Shown here one piece after another: positions 16,480 to 24,909 of a DNA stretch of 64,000 nucleotides. The translations under genes were made by a program, and so were the position numbers. The stretch lies in contig NZ_BOQN01000065.1 in NCBI RefSeq assembly GCF_018332695.1, forward strand, positions 1 to 64,000. The letters run 5' to 3'. The DNA is from Paractinoplanes toevensis. Its GTDB lineage: Bacteria > Actinomycetota > Actinomycetes > Mycobacteriales > Micromonosporaceae. Each line of letters begins with the position of its first letter. Position 1 is the first letter of the stretch. The notes below the pieces were generated by a model. It was not told the DNA's origin, ran no database searches, and worked only from the letters and a program-made list of their open reading frames with translations.

Positions 16480-17091
16480 GTGGCGTACGAGTACGAGGTC
16501 TTCCTCAGCTACCGGCGAGCGGGTGAGTGGCCCCGGTTCGTCAACGACACGTTCCTGCGGATGTTCAAGTTCTGGCTCGAGAACGAGCTGGACGACCCGC
16601 GCGTGTTCGTCGACACCGAGATCATCGAGACCGGCGCCTCGTGGCCGCAGGTCCTCGCCAGGGGCGTGTCCACCTCCAAGGTGATGCTCTGCCTGTGGTC
16701 CCGGCAGTACTTCGCGAGCAGCTGGTGCCTCGCCGAGCTGGCTCAGATGCTGGCCCGCCGAGCGGCCGTCGCCGAGCAGACCGGCACACCGCCGCCCCTG
16801 GTGCTGGCCGCGGTGATCCACGACGGCGAGCACATCTCGCCGGACCTGGGTGATATCCAGCGGTTCGAGATCCAAGGACTGGCCACCCCGTGGCTGGCAC
16901 CGAAGACCCCGGACGAACAGGAGCTGTCAAACCGGATTCGAGTCCTGTCCGGGCATGTCGCGCGCGCGGTCGAACAGGCACCCGACTACGACCCGGAATG
17001 GACGAAGCTGGCCACCGAGACGTTCATCGACCTCCATCGCCGTTCCACCCGGCAGTCGACGGTGCCGAGCCTGGGAGGGAAGCCGACATGA
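16480..17091 (+). CDS. TIR-domain protein (putative NAD-cleaving effector)
   Basis: A 203-residue protein whose first 150 residues form a TIR fold: strand A with YEVFLSYRRAGEW (residues 5-17), the VFVDTEIIETGASWP loop (42-56), strand D VMLCLWSRQYF, and SSWCLAEL with Glu86 in the position of the catalytic glutamate of NADase TIR domains. The last 50 residues are helical with no clear domain. The start is GTG at 16480. Its stop overlaps the ATG of the KGGxGR ATPase (ATGA), so the two are coupled. Paired with that gene, it is likely the toxic effector of a conflict system. Confidence 0.88.
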   Translation: MAYEYEVFLSYRRAGEWPRFVNDTFLRMFKFWLENELDDPRVFVDTEIIETGASWPQVLARGVSTSKVMLCLWSRQYFASSWCLAELAQMLARRAAVAEQTGTPPPLVLAAVIHDGEHISPDLGDIQRFEIQGLATPWLAPKTPDEQELSNRIRVLSGHVARAVEQAPDYDPEWTKLATETFIDLHRRSTRQSTVPSLGGKPT

Positions 17092-18875
17092 TCGTCACGT
17101 TCTACTCCTACAAAGGCGGCACCGGGCGCACAATGGCCCTGGCCAACATCGCGGTGCTGCTCGCCCGGGCGGGCCGTCGGGTGCTGATGGTCGACTTCGA
17201 CCTGGAAGCGCCGGGTATCTGGCGGTATTTCGCCGATCTGCAGAGCGGCTTGGACCAGCGCGCCGGGCTGCTTGAACTCCTCCAGGAGCGCCGGTCCTCC
17301 TGGCGCGGGTCGGTTGTGCCCATCCGGATCGGTGCGCAGTCGGTGTCGCTTCTGACCAGCGGACGGCAGGACGACAGCTATCCGGGGCGGCTGCTCGCGT
17401 TCGACTGGCAGGGGTTCTTCGACGCGGACGGCGGTGAGTACTTCGAGCGGCTGCGTACGGAGTGGCAGGACGAGTACGACTTCGTGCTGATCGACAGCCG
17501 CACCGGCGTCACCGACATCGGCGGCATCTGCACGATCCTGCTGCCCGACATGATCGTCCCGGTGTTCGTCGCGAACGCGCAGAACGTGGACGGCGTGGTG
17601 GATGTACTGCGACGCGCGCAGAAGGGGCGCCAGGATCTGGCCTATGACCGGGCCCCGGCCCTCGTGCTGCCACTGCTGTCCCGTTTCGACGGCCGCACCG
17701 AGTTGGAGCTGGTCAACGAGTGGCTGACCATCGCGGCCAATCGGTTCGGCGAGTTCTACACCGGCTGGCTGCCGATCGGGATCGAGCCCCGGCAGATTCT
17801 GGAGCGCACGAAGCTGCCCTACGTGGCGTACTTCGCCTTCGGCGAGAAGCTGGCTGTCCTGTTGCAAGGGGTGTCCGACCCGGATTCGCTGGGTTTCGCC
17901 CTCAACGCGATCGCCACGATGATCGACAGCAGCCTGTCCGACCTATCGAAGGTCCTGCCCGACCGTATCTCCCCACGGCCCGCCGGGAACGAGGCCTCTC
18001 CCGCGCCGCTGGACGATTCCTGGCTCGCCGTTGTCTACTCCCGAGAGATCGCTACCAAGGCCGCCGCCTTCGCGGTGGATCGGCATCGACTCCTGACTGC
18101 CGGCTACGTCGCCGAAGGGACGGAAATAAAAGTTGCCTTTCCGAAGGCGACCGGCGACCGGCTATATGACGTTGCCCGCGTGTCCCTCCCCGAGGACCGG
18201 CAAAGATTCGACGCGGCCGTGCTGCATCTCGCCGAGCCGCTGCCGGACTCGATCACGCCCGCCCCGCTCAGCTTCGTTCCGCCGGCCCAATTGGTCGGGA
18301 GCCCGTGGTGGGCGTTCGGATTTCCGAGCGACCTGGGCCGGGCGAGCCGAGGGACCATCGACGCGAACCTCTCCCTCGGCCTGGTGCAGCTGGAGCCGAC
18401 GTCCCGGTCCGGCATCGAGTCCGGATTCGGCGGAACAGCGCTGTGGTCGAGTGCGACCGGGGCCGTGGTGGGAATCGTCGTAGGAACTACTGGCGCAGGC
18501 AGCGGCATCGGGTTGTCGCTGCACCGAGTCGATGCGGTACTGCCGGGCGAACGGCTTCGTGCGCTCGGCGACCCGCTGACCGGTTCCGCCCCCCTCGGCC
18601 CGCTCCATCGGGAGCAGTTCGTCGATCAACTCGCGACCATTGCAGGTGCCGAAAGCCAGGCATATGCGCTGCTGGGGAGGATCCGCTTTCCTCGGGAACG
18701 CACACCGGCTTTTTCGAGCTACGCGTCGGCTGAGCTCTTCTGGGAGCGCATCCTCGTCGAGCTGGAGAACGGCATCATGGAGGGCGGTGTGGCCCGGTTG
18801 GCGGAGGCGGCGCTCAGCCTGTACACCGCCAATCGGACGTTGCAGGAGATTGCCGCCTCCCTGCGTGCTGTGTAG
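17088..18875 (+). CDS. KGGxGR-type ParA/MinD-like ATPase with pseudo-trypsin and effector-associated-like tail
   Basis: A 595-residue multidomain protein. Residues 1-295 form a SIMIBI ATPase: FYSYKGGTGRT with a deviant Walker A (Lys9 kept, the usual final Lys is Arg14), LMVDFDLEAPG and DFVLIDSRTGVTD. Residues about 306-485 look like a chymotrypsin-fold domain, but the catalytic His site reads TAGYV (Tyr340) and the Ser site reads GFGGT (Gly448); only Asp375 (FDAAVLHL) remains, so it is probably an inactive sensor. The last 80 residues (AYALLGRIRFP, then ELFWERILVELENGIMEGG) resemble effector-associated domain 1. It is coupled to the TIR gene. Likely the sensing or assembly partner of TIR. Confidence 0.85.
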   Translation: MIVTFYSYKGGTGRTMALANIAVLLARAGRRVLMVDFDLEAPGIWRYFADLQSGLDQRAGLLELLQERRSSWRGSVVPIRIGAQSVSLLTSGRQDDSYPGRLLAFDWQGFFDADGGEYFERLRTEWQDEYDFVLIDSRTGVTDIGGICTILLPDMIVPVFVANAQNVDGVVDVLRRAQKGRQDLAYDRAPALVLPLLSRFDGRTELELVNEWLTIAANRFGEFYTGWLPIGIEPRQILERTKLPYVAYFAFGEKLAVLLQGVSDPDSLGFALNAIATMIDSSLSDLSKVLPDRISPRPAGNEASPAPLDDSWLAVVYSREIATKAAAFAVDRHRLLTAGYVAEGTEIKVAFPKATGDRLYDVARVSLPEDRQRFDAAVLHLAEPLPDSITPAPLSFVPPAQLVGSPWWAFGFPSDLGRASRGTIDANLSLGLVQLEPTSRSGIESGFGGTALWSSATGAVVGIVVGTTGAGSGIGLSLHRVDAVLPGERLRALGDPLTGSAPLGPLHREQFVDQLATIAGAESQAYALLGRIRFPRERTPAFSSYASAELFWERILVELENGIMEGGVARLAEAALSLYTANRTLQEIAASLRAV

Positions 18876-18905
18876 CGGTCGGGTCCGGCGGGTATTTGGC
18901 CCCGC

Positions 18906-20363
18906 ATGACCGATGACGACAACCGGGTGGTGGAACGCGCCGGCTGGGCGCCGATCCGGCATTTTGCCGAGCGCAGCGTTCTCGGGCTGGTCGCCGTCGT
19001 GGCGGCCGGGCTCGGGTTCGGGGTGTTGCTGTTGCTCGTGCGGTTTCACTGGGGGCCGATGCAGCGCCTCGATCAGTCGATCGCCGATGGGCTCAACAAT
19101 TTGGTCGCGCCGAACTCGGCTGCGGTTGCGGTGCTCAAGGGGATCTCGACGGCCGGTGGGCGGAGCTTCCTGATTCCGCTGGTCGTCGTCGTGATCGTGC
19201 TGCTGCTGATCCGGCGGCGGCCGCGGCTCGCGATCTACCTGGCCGTCACCGGGCTCGGGGCGATGCTGCTCGACCCGTCGCTCAAGGCCCTCGTCGGGCG
19301 GGTGCGGCCGGTGGTCGCCGATCCGATCGCCTACGGCGGGGGGAACAGCTTCCCCAGCGGGCACACGCTCGGCTCGACCATTGTCTACGGCATGCTCGCG
19401 CTGGTCTTCCTGTCGCTGGTCAAGGGGCGCGGGCGGGGCTGGCTGATCGGGGTCGCCGCGGTGGTCATCGTGGCGATCGGGCTGAGCCGCATGGCGCTCG
19501 GCGTGCACTTCCTGTCCGACGTACTCGCGGGTTGGCTTCTGGGTTTGGCCTGGATCAGCGTCACCGCGTACGCCTTCCGGGTCTGGCGCCGCGAAGCGGG
19601 CCATGTGACGCCTTCGCTGGCGGCGGGCCTCGAACCGGAAGCCGCCGCCGACCTCGCCCCGGCCCCGGCCGAAGGGCCGCTGCTGCCGCACCCGTGGGCG
19701 AAGGGCGCCGAGATCCTGGTCGGGTGGGTGCTCACGTTCGGCCTGCTCTGGGCGTTCGGGTGGCTGGTGACCCGGTGGAACCCGCCGTTCGACGACGGCG
19801 TGCCCCGGTGGCTGCAGACGTTCCGCACCCCGGGCCTCGACCACCTCAGCTGGCTGTGGAGCAAGGCCGGCGACACCCACGCGATCCTGATGGTGTCGCT
19901 GATCTTCTGCCCGATCGCGCTGGCCCTGTGGCGGCAGTGGCGGCCGGTGCTGTTCCTGGTGCTGGCCATGTTCGGCGAGCTCACCCTGTTCCTGACCAGC
20001 GCGGCCGCGACCGGCCGGCCCCGGCCGGGGGTCGAGCAGATGGACGGGCAGATGCCCACCTCGTCGTTCCCGTCGGGACACATCGCCGCGACCATGTGCC
20101 TCTGGGTCGCCATCGCCATCGTGGTGCTGGCCCGGACCCGGCACTGGTGGCGCTGGGTGTTCGTGGGTCTCGCGGTGATCATGCCGATGGGGGTGGCGCT
20201 GTCCCGGATGTACCGCGGCATGCACCACCCGACCGACGTGGCCGGCGCGGCCCTGCTGACCGCCTGCTGGCTGTCGGTGCTGTGGTTCACGGTGCGGCCG
20301 AACGAGCACGCCGAGACCGCCACCGAGGCCCGCGAAGAGGCCCGCGCCCTGGTGACGGCGTAG
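18906..20363 (+). CDS. Tandem PAP2-family membrane phosphatase
   Basis: A 485-residue membrane protein containing two complete PAP2 domains. Domain 1 carries KALVGRVRP, FPSGHTLGS and SRMALGVHFLSD; domain 2 carries GRPRPG, SSFPSGHIAATM and SRMYRGMHHPTD, so each has the three-part lipid-phosphatase signature. An Ala/Glu/Pro linker (about residues 235-255) joins them. About ten to twelve membrane helices. Likely dephosphorylates phosphatidic acid or a polyprenyl pyrophosphate. The next gene starts 2 bases after the stop, so it is cotranscribed with the EEP hydrolase. Confidence 0.9.
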   Translation: MTDDDNRVVERAGWAPIRHFAERSVLGLVAVVAAGLGFGVLLLLVRFHWGPMQRLDQSIADGLNNLVAPNSAAVAVLKGISTAGGRSFLIPLVVVVIVLLLIRRRPRLAIYLAVTGLGAMLLDPSLKALVGRVRPVVADPIAYGGGNSFPSGHTLGSTIVYGMLALVFLSLVKGRGRGWLIGVAAVVIVAIGLSRMALGVHFLSDVLAGWLLGLAWISVTAYAFRVWRREAGHVTPSLAAGLEPEAAADLAPAPAEGPLLPHPWAKGAEILVGWVLTFGLLWAFGWLVTRWNPPFDDGVPRWLQTFRTPGLDHLSWLWSKAGDTHAILMVSLIFCPIALALWRQWRPVLFLVLAMFGELTLFLTSAAATGRPRPGVEQMDGQMPTSSFPSGHIAATMCLWVAIAIVVLARTRHWWRWVFVGLAVIMPMGVALSRMYRGMHHPTDVAGAALLTACWLSVLWFTVRPNEHAETATEAREEARALVTA

Positions 20364-20365
20364 CG

Positions 20366-21115
20366 ATGCGGCTGCTCACCTGGAACATCCTGGTCGGCGG
20401 CGGGGACCGGTGGCCGGCGATCGAGGCCGTGCTGCGGCGCGAGCGGCCCGACGTGCTCACCCTGCAGGAGCTGCGCGGCTTCGACCAGCGCCGGCTCGAC
20501 CAGCTCGCGGCCCGGCTCGGCCTGGTCGGGCACCTGTCCCGCTCGGTCTTCGGTCAGCCGGTCGCGGTCCTGGTCCGGCCGCCCCGGCAGATCTCCCGGC
20601 GCTGGTCGGTGCGGTGGCGGCTGCACCACGCGGCCGCGGCGGTCACGGCCGGTGACCTCACCGTGGTGAGCACCCACCTCAACCCGTTCTCGCCCGAGCG
20701 GCGCCGGCGGGAGGCGACCTGGCTGGCGGCGCACTTCCGGTCGCGCAGCCGGCTGGTGCTGCTGGCCGGCGACCTCAACGGCCTCGACCCGCACAGCGAC
20801 CACACCGAGGCGGTGGCGTCGCTGGATCCGCGCTACCGCCGGCGGCACCTGGCCGCCGACGGGACGGTCGACACCCGAGGGCTGGCCGCGTTCGAGCGGG
20901 GCGGGCTGGCTGACCTGTGGCTGCGGGCCGGTGCCGGGGACGGGCGGACCGTGCCCACCGGGCTGGGTGGCGGCGAATTCGGCGGGATGCGCCTCGACTA
21001 CGTCCTCGGCAACCCCGCGGTGGCCGAGCGGGTGCGCGAGCTGCGGGTCCTGCGCGGCGACGAGACCGAGTACGCGTCCGACCACCATCCGGTGATCGCC
21101 GACTTCGATCTCTAG
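20366..21115 (+). CDS. Endonuclease/exonuclease/phosphatase (EEP) family hydrolase
   Basis: A 249-residue EEP-fold enzyme: LLTWNIL at the N-terminus (metal Asn), VLTLQELRGFD with the catalytic Glu, STHLNPFSPERR, LLAGDLNG with the Asp/Asn pair, and the closing LDYVLG and SDHHPVIADFDL with the terminal histidine pair. This is a complete active site. No signal peptide, so it acts in the cytoplasm. It follows the tandem PAP2 gene by two bases, so a phosphoester on a lipid or nucleic acid is a possible target; substrate unresolved. Confidence 0.88.
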   Translation: MRLLTWNILVGGGDRWPAIEAVLRRERPDVLTLQELRGFDQRRLDQLAARLGLVGHLSRSVFGQPVAVLVRPPRQISRRWSVRWRLHHAAAAVTAGDLTVVSTHLNPFSPERRRREATWLAAHFRSRSRLVLLAGDLNGLDPHSDHTEAVASLDPRYRRRHLAADGTVDTRGLAAFERGGLADLWLRAGAGDGRTVPTGLGGGEFGGMRLDYVLGNPAVAERVRELRVLRGDETEYASDHHPVIADFDL

Positions 21116-21127
21116 GGCACGCCCGCG

Positions 21128-22711
21128 CTACGCCGGATCCGCGACCACCCGGTCCCGGCCGGCCCGCTTCGCCGCGTACAGATTGCGGTCCGCCTGCGAC
21201 AACAGCGCCGACACGGTGGCCCGGCCGTCCGCCGCGGTGGCGACCCCGATGCTCGTGGTCACCGGCAGCGCACCGGTCACCGGCTGCCAGCCGTGCGTGC
21301 GGATGCGCAGCCGCAGCAACTCGCAGCGCTTTCGTGCCTCGGCGCCGTCGACCCCCGGGAAGATCAGCAGGAACTCCTCGCCGCCCATCCGGGCCGCGAT
21401 CGCCGGGCCGTCGGCCGCCTCCTCCAGCAACGTTCCGATGTGCTGCAACACCGTGTCACCGGTGGCGTGCGACAGCGTGTCGTTGATCCGCTTGAAGTGG
21501 TCCAGGTCGGCGATCGCCACCGAGATCGGGGTACGCCGGGCCGCCGCCTCGGCCAGCATGGCGGGCAGCCGCTCGTTGACGTACCGGCGGTTGTGGAGGC
21601 CGGTCAGCGCGTCCCGGTGGGCCATCTCGCGGAAGTGCTCGCTGGCCCGGCGTGCCTCGTTCGCCTCGAAGACCGCCTGCAGGGCCCGGGCGCGGGCCTC
21701 CCGCTGAGTGGAGTGCAGGGCGGTGGCGTCGGCGTGAAAGAGCAGATGCTCCTCGTACGCCTCCCGGAAGTTGCCCTGGGCGGCGTGCAACGCCGCCTGC
21801 TCCTGCCGCGCGCGGGCCCGCAGCCGGCCCAGTCCGTTCGTCTCGCACTGGAGGACCGCCCGGTCGATCGCGATCTGCGCGTCGCCGAACCGGCCGGCCA
21901 GCCGGCGTGCCTCGGCCAGGGTGAGCATGCACTCGGCCGCCGCGTCGCCCTCGTTGGCCGGCAGGCTGCCGTCGAGGATGCCGGCCAGCGCGTTCTCCAC
22001 CGACTCGTAGCGGCCACCCATCATCTCGACCCGGGCCACGGTGTCCCGCTCGTTCGCCGAGAGCGGGCGGCCGGCCTTGCCGGACGCCATTCGCATCTGC
22101 TCGGCCAGGGTGCGGGCGGCCGCCTCGTCACCGTTCTCGTAGGCCGAGTAGGTCATGTTGTTGAGCACGAGCAGAGCGAGCGCGTCGTCGCCGATCTCGT
22201 CGGCGATCCGCAGCGCCTCCCGGGACCGCCGGTCACCCTCCTCGGTGGAACCGCTGTCGTCGAGCGCCACCGCCAGGGTCATCAGATGCCGCGCCCGGAT
22301 CGCCGGGGGCACGTCGTCGCCCAGGTGCGCCACGCACTGCACCCCGTGGGTGAGCGCGTCGGAGATGTCGCCGACCAGCCGGTAGAACATCGACAGTTCG
22401 CGGTGGGCCCGGGCCAGGACGTACGGGCTGTCGTGCGCCTCCGCCCAGGCCCGCGCCTGGTGGGCCAGCCGGCCGCCCTCACCGACGCGGCCCGCGCGCA
22501 GCAGAGCGTCCGCACCCAGCAGCGCGGCCCGCTGGACCGCCTCCTCGTCGCCGGCCTCCCGCGCCTCGCGTTCGACCGCGGCGGCGGGCTCCCGGACACT
22601 GCGGTAGTCGATCACCCCGCGGATCTCGAGTTCGGTCAGGGTGGCCGCGAAGGCCGCACGGACGTCGTCGGCGGCCGTGGCGTGGCCGCGCTCCACCGCC
22701 TTCGTCGTCAC
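21128..22711 (-). CDS. Diguanylate cyclase with N-terminal TPR-like repeats
   Basis: About 527 residues. The C-terminal 165 residues are a GGDEF domain with an intact active site (ARMGGEEFLLIFPG) preceded by HRDALTGLHNRRYVNERL. The RxxD inhibitory site expected nine residues before the GGEEF motif is absent (DGPA instead), so product feedback at that site is unlikely. The first 370 residues are alpha-helical TPR-like repeats (for example YVLARAHRELSMFYRLVGD and LALLVLNNMTYSAYENGDEAAARTL). The GTG at 22711 has a good AGGAAG site; ATG at 22750 is an alternative. No membrane segment. It lies downstream of the TPR/FnIII membrane protein on the same strand. Confidence 0.9.
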   Translation of the reverse strand: MTTKAVERGHATAADDVRAAFAATLTELEIRGVIDYRSVREPAAAVEREAREAGDEEAVQRAALLGADALLRAGRVGEGGRLAHQARAWAEAHDSPYVLARAHRELSMFYRLVGDISDALTHGVQCVAHLGDDVPPAIRARHLMTLAVALDDSGSTEEGDRRSREALRIADEIGDDALALLVLNNMTYSAYENGDEAAARTLAEQMRMASGKAGRPLSANERDTVARVEMMGGRYESVENALAGILDGSLPANEGDAAAECMLTLAEARRLAGRFGDAQIAIDRAVLQCETNGLGRLRARARQEQAALHAAQGNFREAYEEHLLFHADATALHSTQREARARALQAVFEANEARRASEHFREMAHRDALTGLHNRRYVNERLPAMLAEAAARRTPISVAIADLDHFKRINDTLSHATGDTVLQHIGTLLEEAADGPAIAARMGGEEFLLIFPGVDGAEARKRCELLRLRIRTHGWQPVTGALPVTTSIGVATAADGRATVSALLSQADRNLYAAKRAGRDRVVADPA

Positions 22712-22803
22712 GTTTTCTGCTTCCTGCCGGGGGGTGCCGTGACGACCCATGGTGCACAGCGGCGGGAGCAGAACCGGGTGCCGCCCGGTTGCGGCCGGGT
22801 TGC

Positions 22804-24831
22804 TTATCTGCGGGTGCAGACCGGGGCCGACGCGGCGATGCGGTCGGTCGCATAGGCCACGGCGACGGTGAAGCAGTAGTTCTGGTCGGGGTTCAGCCCG
22901 TACACCATGTAGTCGGCCGTGCCCGCCGGCAGCTGCTGGAACGCCCGCAGCTGCTGCCCGGCCCGCCCGCCGGAGACCAGCACCGGCCCCTCGGCGTCCT
23001 TCGGGTAGGCCCAGCTCAGCGCCACGCTGTCCCGGTTGTCCCGGAGCTTCACCCCGCTCGGCGCGCCCGGGTCACCGACCGGGGGCGCGGTGGCGCTGCT
23101 CGCCACGGTGGGGGTGGCCGACGGGCCGGCGGCGGTGGTGGTGATGACGGGGGCCGCGGTGGGCTGCGGGCCGGTGGCGCCGTCCGCGTCGGGCAGGGTC
23201 AGCGCCACGATCGCGATCGCCACCGCGATGCCCGCGATCAGCACGGCGACCAGCAGGAACGGCTGGCGGCCGCGCCCGGTCACCGGCTGCTCGGTGCGCA
23301 CCGGCAGAAGCCGCTCCGAGTTGGGCGGGGTCGCCAGGGTGCTCGCCGGGGCCGAGCCGATCGGCTGCGGGCGCCCGTCCGGGCCGTAGTCGGGGGCGCG
23401 GTGGCCGGGCAGCGGCGGCGGGGTGTCGGCGCGGGCGTGCCGGCCGATCAGGTCACCGGGAGCCTGGTGCACGTCGGCGAGGTAGAGCGGCTGCTGGTAG
23501 ACGGTGCCGTTCGGGTCGGTGGGGCGGTTGTCGGGCGGCGGGCGCAGCGGATCGGCGTCCGGCGGGAAGCCGTCGCCACCCGGGTCGGGAACGCCCGGCC
23601 GGCGCGGGAACGGCACCTGCTGAACGGTCGGGGTGTCGTCCTCCGCGTGCTCGTCGTCGTAGGCGCCGTCGTCCCACGGGCGGCTGTCCCGCAGCATGCC
23701 GTTCTGCGGGCCACCGTTCCGGGCATCGCCGTACTCCGGGCCGCCTGGAAGCGGGCCGCCCGGATGAAGATCCGCCGGATGTGGGCCGCCCGAATGTGGG
23801 TCGGCTGCCTGGGGGTCGGCCGTAAGTGGGCCGCCCGGATGTAGAGCCGCCGGGTGTGGGCCGGCTGCCTGGGGGTCGGCCGTAAGTGGGCCGCCCGGAT
23901 GTAGAGCCGCCGGGTGTGGGCCGGCCGGATGTGAGCCATCTGCCTGCGGGTCGCCCGGAAACGGGCCGGCCGGATTTGGGTCGCCTGCCTGCGGGTCGCC
24001 CGGATGAGGGCCGGCTCGATGTGGGTCGGCCGGATGCGGGTCGACTGCTTGAGGGGCGGGCGGGATCGGGCCGCCCGGGCGGGGTGCGGGCTGCTGCGGG
24101 CCGGTCGACTGCTCCACCCGGCCGCACACGTGCCGGCCGGTCGCCGACGCGGTGGCCAGCGCGGCCACCTGCCGCACCAGCGGGTGGTCGGCCGGCAGAT
24201 AGCGGGCGCACAGCTCCTGGGCCAGGGCGAGGTGCTCGCGGGACTCGGCGTCGCGGGCGCACTCGCGCTCCATCGCGCCCAGCCGGGCCAGCATCTTGAT
24301 GCCGGCCGGCGCGGCGTCGCCGTGCTGGGCGCGATGCCTGGTCCAGGCGTCGGTGAGCCGGGCCCGGGCCGACTGGCAGTGCCCGGCCGCGTGCTCGGCG
24401 GTGGCCAGGTCGGCCTCGGCGGCCAGTACCCGCGGCGCATCGGGCCCCTCGCGGGCCGACAGCTCGGCGACCAGGGCCTGATAGACCTGCGCGGCCTTGC
24501 CGTAGTGGCCGACCCGCTGCAGCACCGCCGCGTGCGTGGCGGCCGCGCCCAGCGTGCGCTCGTCGTGCGGCCCGTGCAGGCGCTCCTCGGCCTCGTGCGC
24601 GTAGGCCGCCCACAATCGAGCGCTGTGCGGGTCGCCCAGCGCGATCAGCAGGCGGGCGTGCAGCGCGGCGGCCAAGGCCAGATCGGCGTCGGCGTGCCGC
24701 GGATCGGTGGCGTCGGCCGGGTCGAGCGCGCTGGCCAGCACCCGCTGGGCACCGACCAGATCGCCCGCGGACGACAACGTCTGCGCGCGCTGAGTCAGGT
24801 CGGCGGTCGTGGCCGAAGGCATGTGTCCCAT
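22804..24831 (-). CDS. Large protein: TPR-like helices, Pro-rich repeats, one membrane span, FnIII-like end
   Basis: A 675-residue protein. Residues about 1-235 are helical TPR-like repeats (ALAAALHARLLIALGDPHSARLWAA and similar). Residues about 240-375 are low-complexity His/Pro/Gly/Ala repeats of the form AxPHPAxPxP, including a 20-residue unit repeated exactly. A single membrane span follows (about 528-550), then a Thr/Ala/Pro-rich stretch and a fibronectin type III-like C-terminus (PGAPSGVKLRDNRDSVALSW). The repeat tract is probably a flexible spacer. Divergent from the TcmP-like gene; the GGDEF gene lies downstream. Confidence 0.75.
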   Translation of the reverse strand: MGHMPSATTADLTQRAQTLSSAGDLVGAQRVLASALDPADATDPRHADADLALAAALHARLLIALGDPHSARLWAAYAHEAEERLHGPHDERTLGAAATHAAVLQRVGHYGKAAQVYQALVAELSAREGPDAPRVLAAEADLATAEHAAGHCQSARARLTDAWTRHRAQHGDAAPAGIKMLARLGAMERECARDAESREHLALAQELCARYLPADHPLVRQVAALATASATGRHVCGRVEQSTGPQQPAPRPGGPIPPAPQAVDPHPADPHRAGPHPGDPQAGDPNPAGPFPGDPQADGSHPAGPHPAALHPGGPLTADPQAAGPHPAALHPGGPLTADPQAADPHSGGPHPADLHPGGPLPGGPEYGDARNGGPQNGMLRDSRPWDDGAYDDEHAEDDTPTVQQVPFPRRPGVPDPGGDGFPPDADPLRPPPDNRPTDPNGTVYQQPLYLADVHQAPGDLIGRHARADTPPPLPGHRAPDYGPDGRPQPIGSAPASTLATPPNSERLLPVRTEQPVTGRGRQPFLLVAVLIAGIAVAIAIVALTLPDADGATGPQPTAAPVITTTAAGPSATPTVASSATAPPVGDPGAPSGVKLRDNRDSVALSWAYPKDAEGPVLVSGGRAGQQLRAFQQLPAGTADYMVYGLNPDQNYCFTVAVAYATDRIAASAPVCTRR
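23803..23924. repeat. 60-bp tandem duplication within a Pro-rich coding region
   Basis: A 60-base unit is present twice in direct tandem; for example CGTAAGTGGGCCGCCCGGAT starts at 23821 and again at 23881, and GGCTGCCTGGGGGTCGGC ends at 23820 and 23880. It encodes a 20-residue block (AALHPGGPLTADPQAAGPHP) on the minus strand. Shorter, diverged copies of the same pattern flank it from about 23750 to 24060. Such an exact repeat implies recent slippage or recombination. Confidence 0.85.
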
Positions 24832-24909
24832 AGTGCTCGCCTGAACACCCTAGGTACAACCCCGCAGCCGCGCAGCACTTTCCGACTACGTACCGCGACA
24901 ATGTAGAGC

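Noticed and set aside
17088..18875. Active trypsin-like protease in the ATPase partner
   Set aside because: The catalytic His and Ser positions are Tyr and Gly, so protease activity of this domain is unlikely.
18162..20309. 715-codon minus-strand frame opposite the tandem PAP2 gene
   Set aside because: Composition is dominated by Arg, Pro, Gln and His repeats; the plus-strand PAP2 protein has clear catalytic motifs.
23750..24060. CRISPR-like array
   Set aside because: The repeats are in frame, without spacers of constant length, and encode a Pro/His-rich protein segment.
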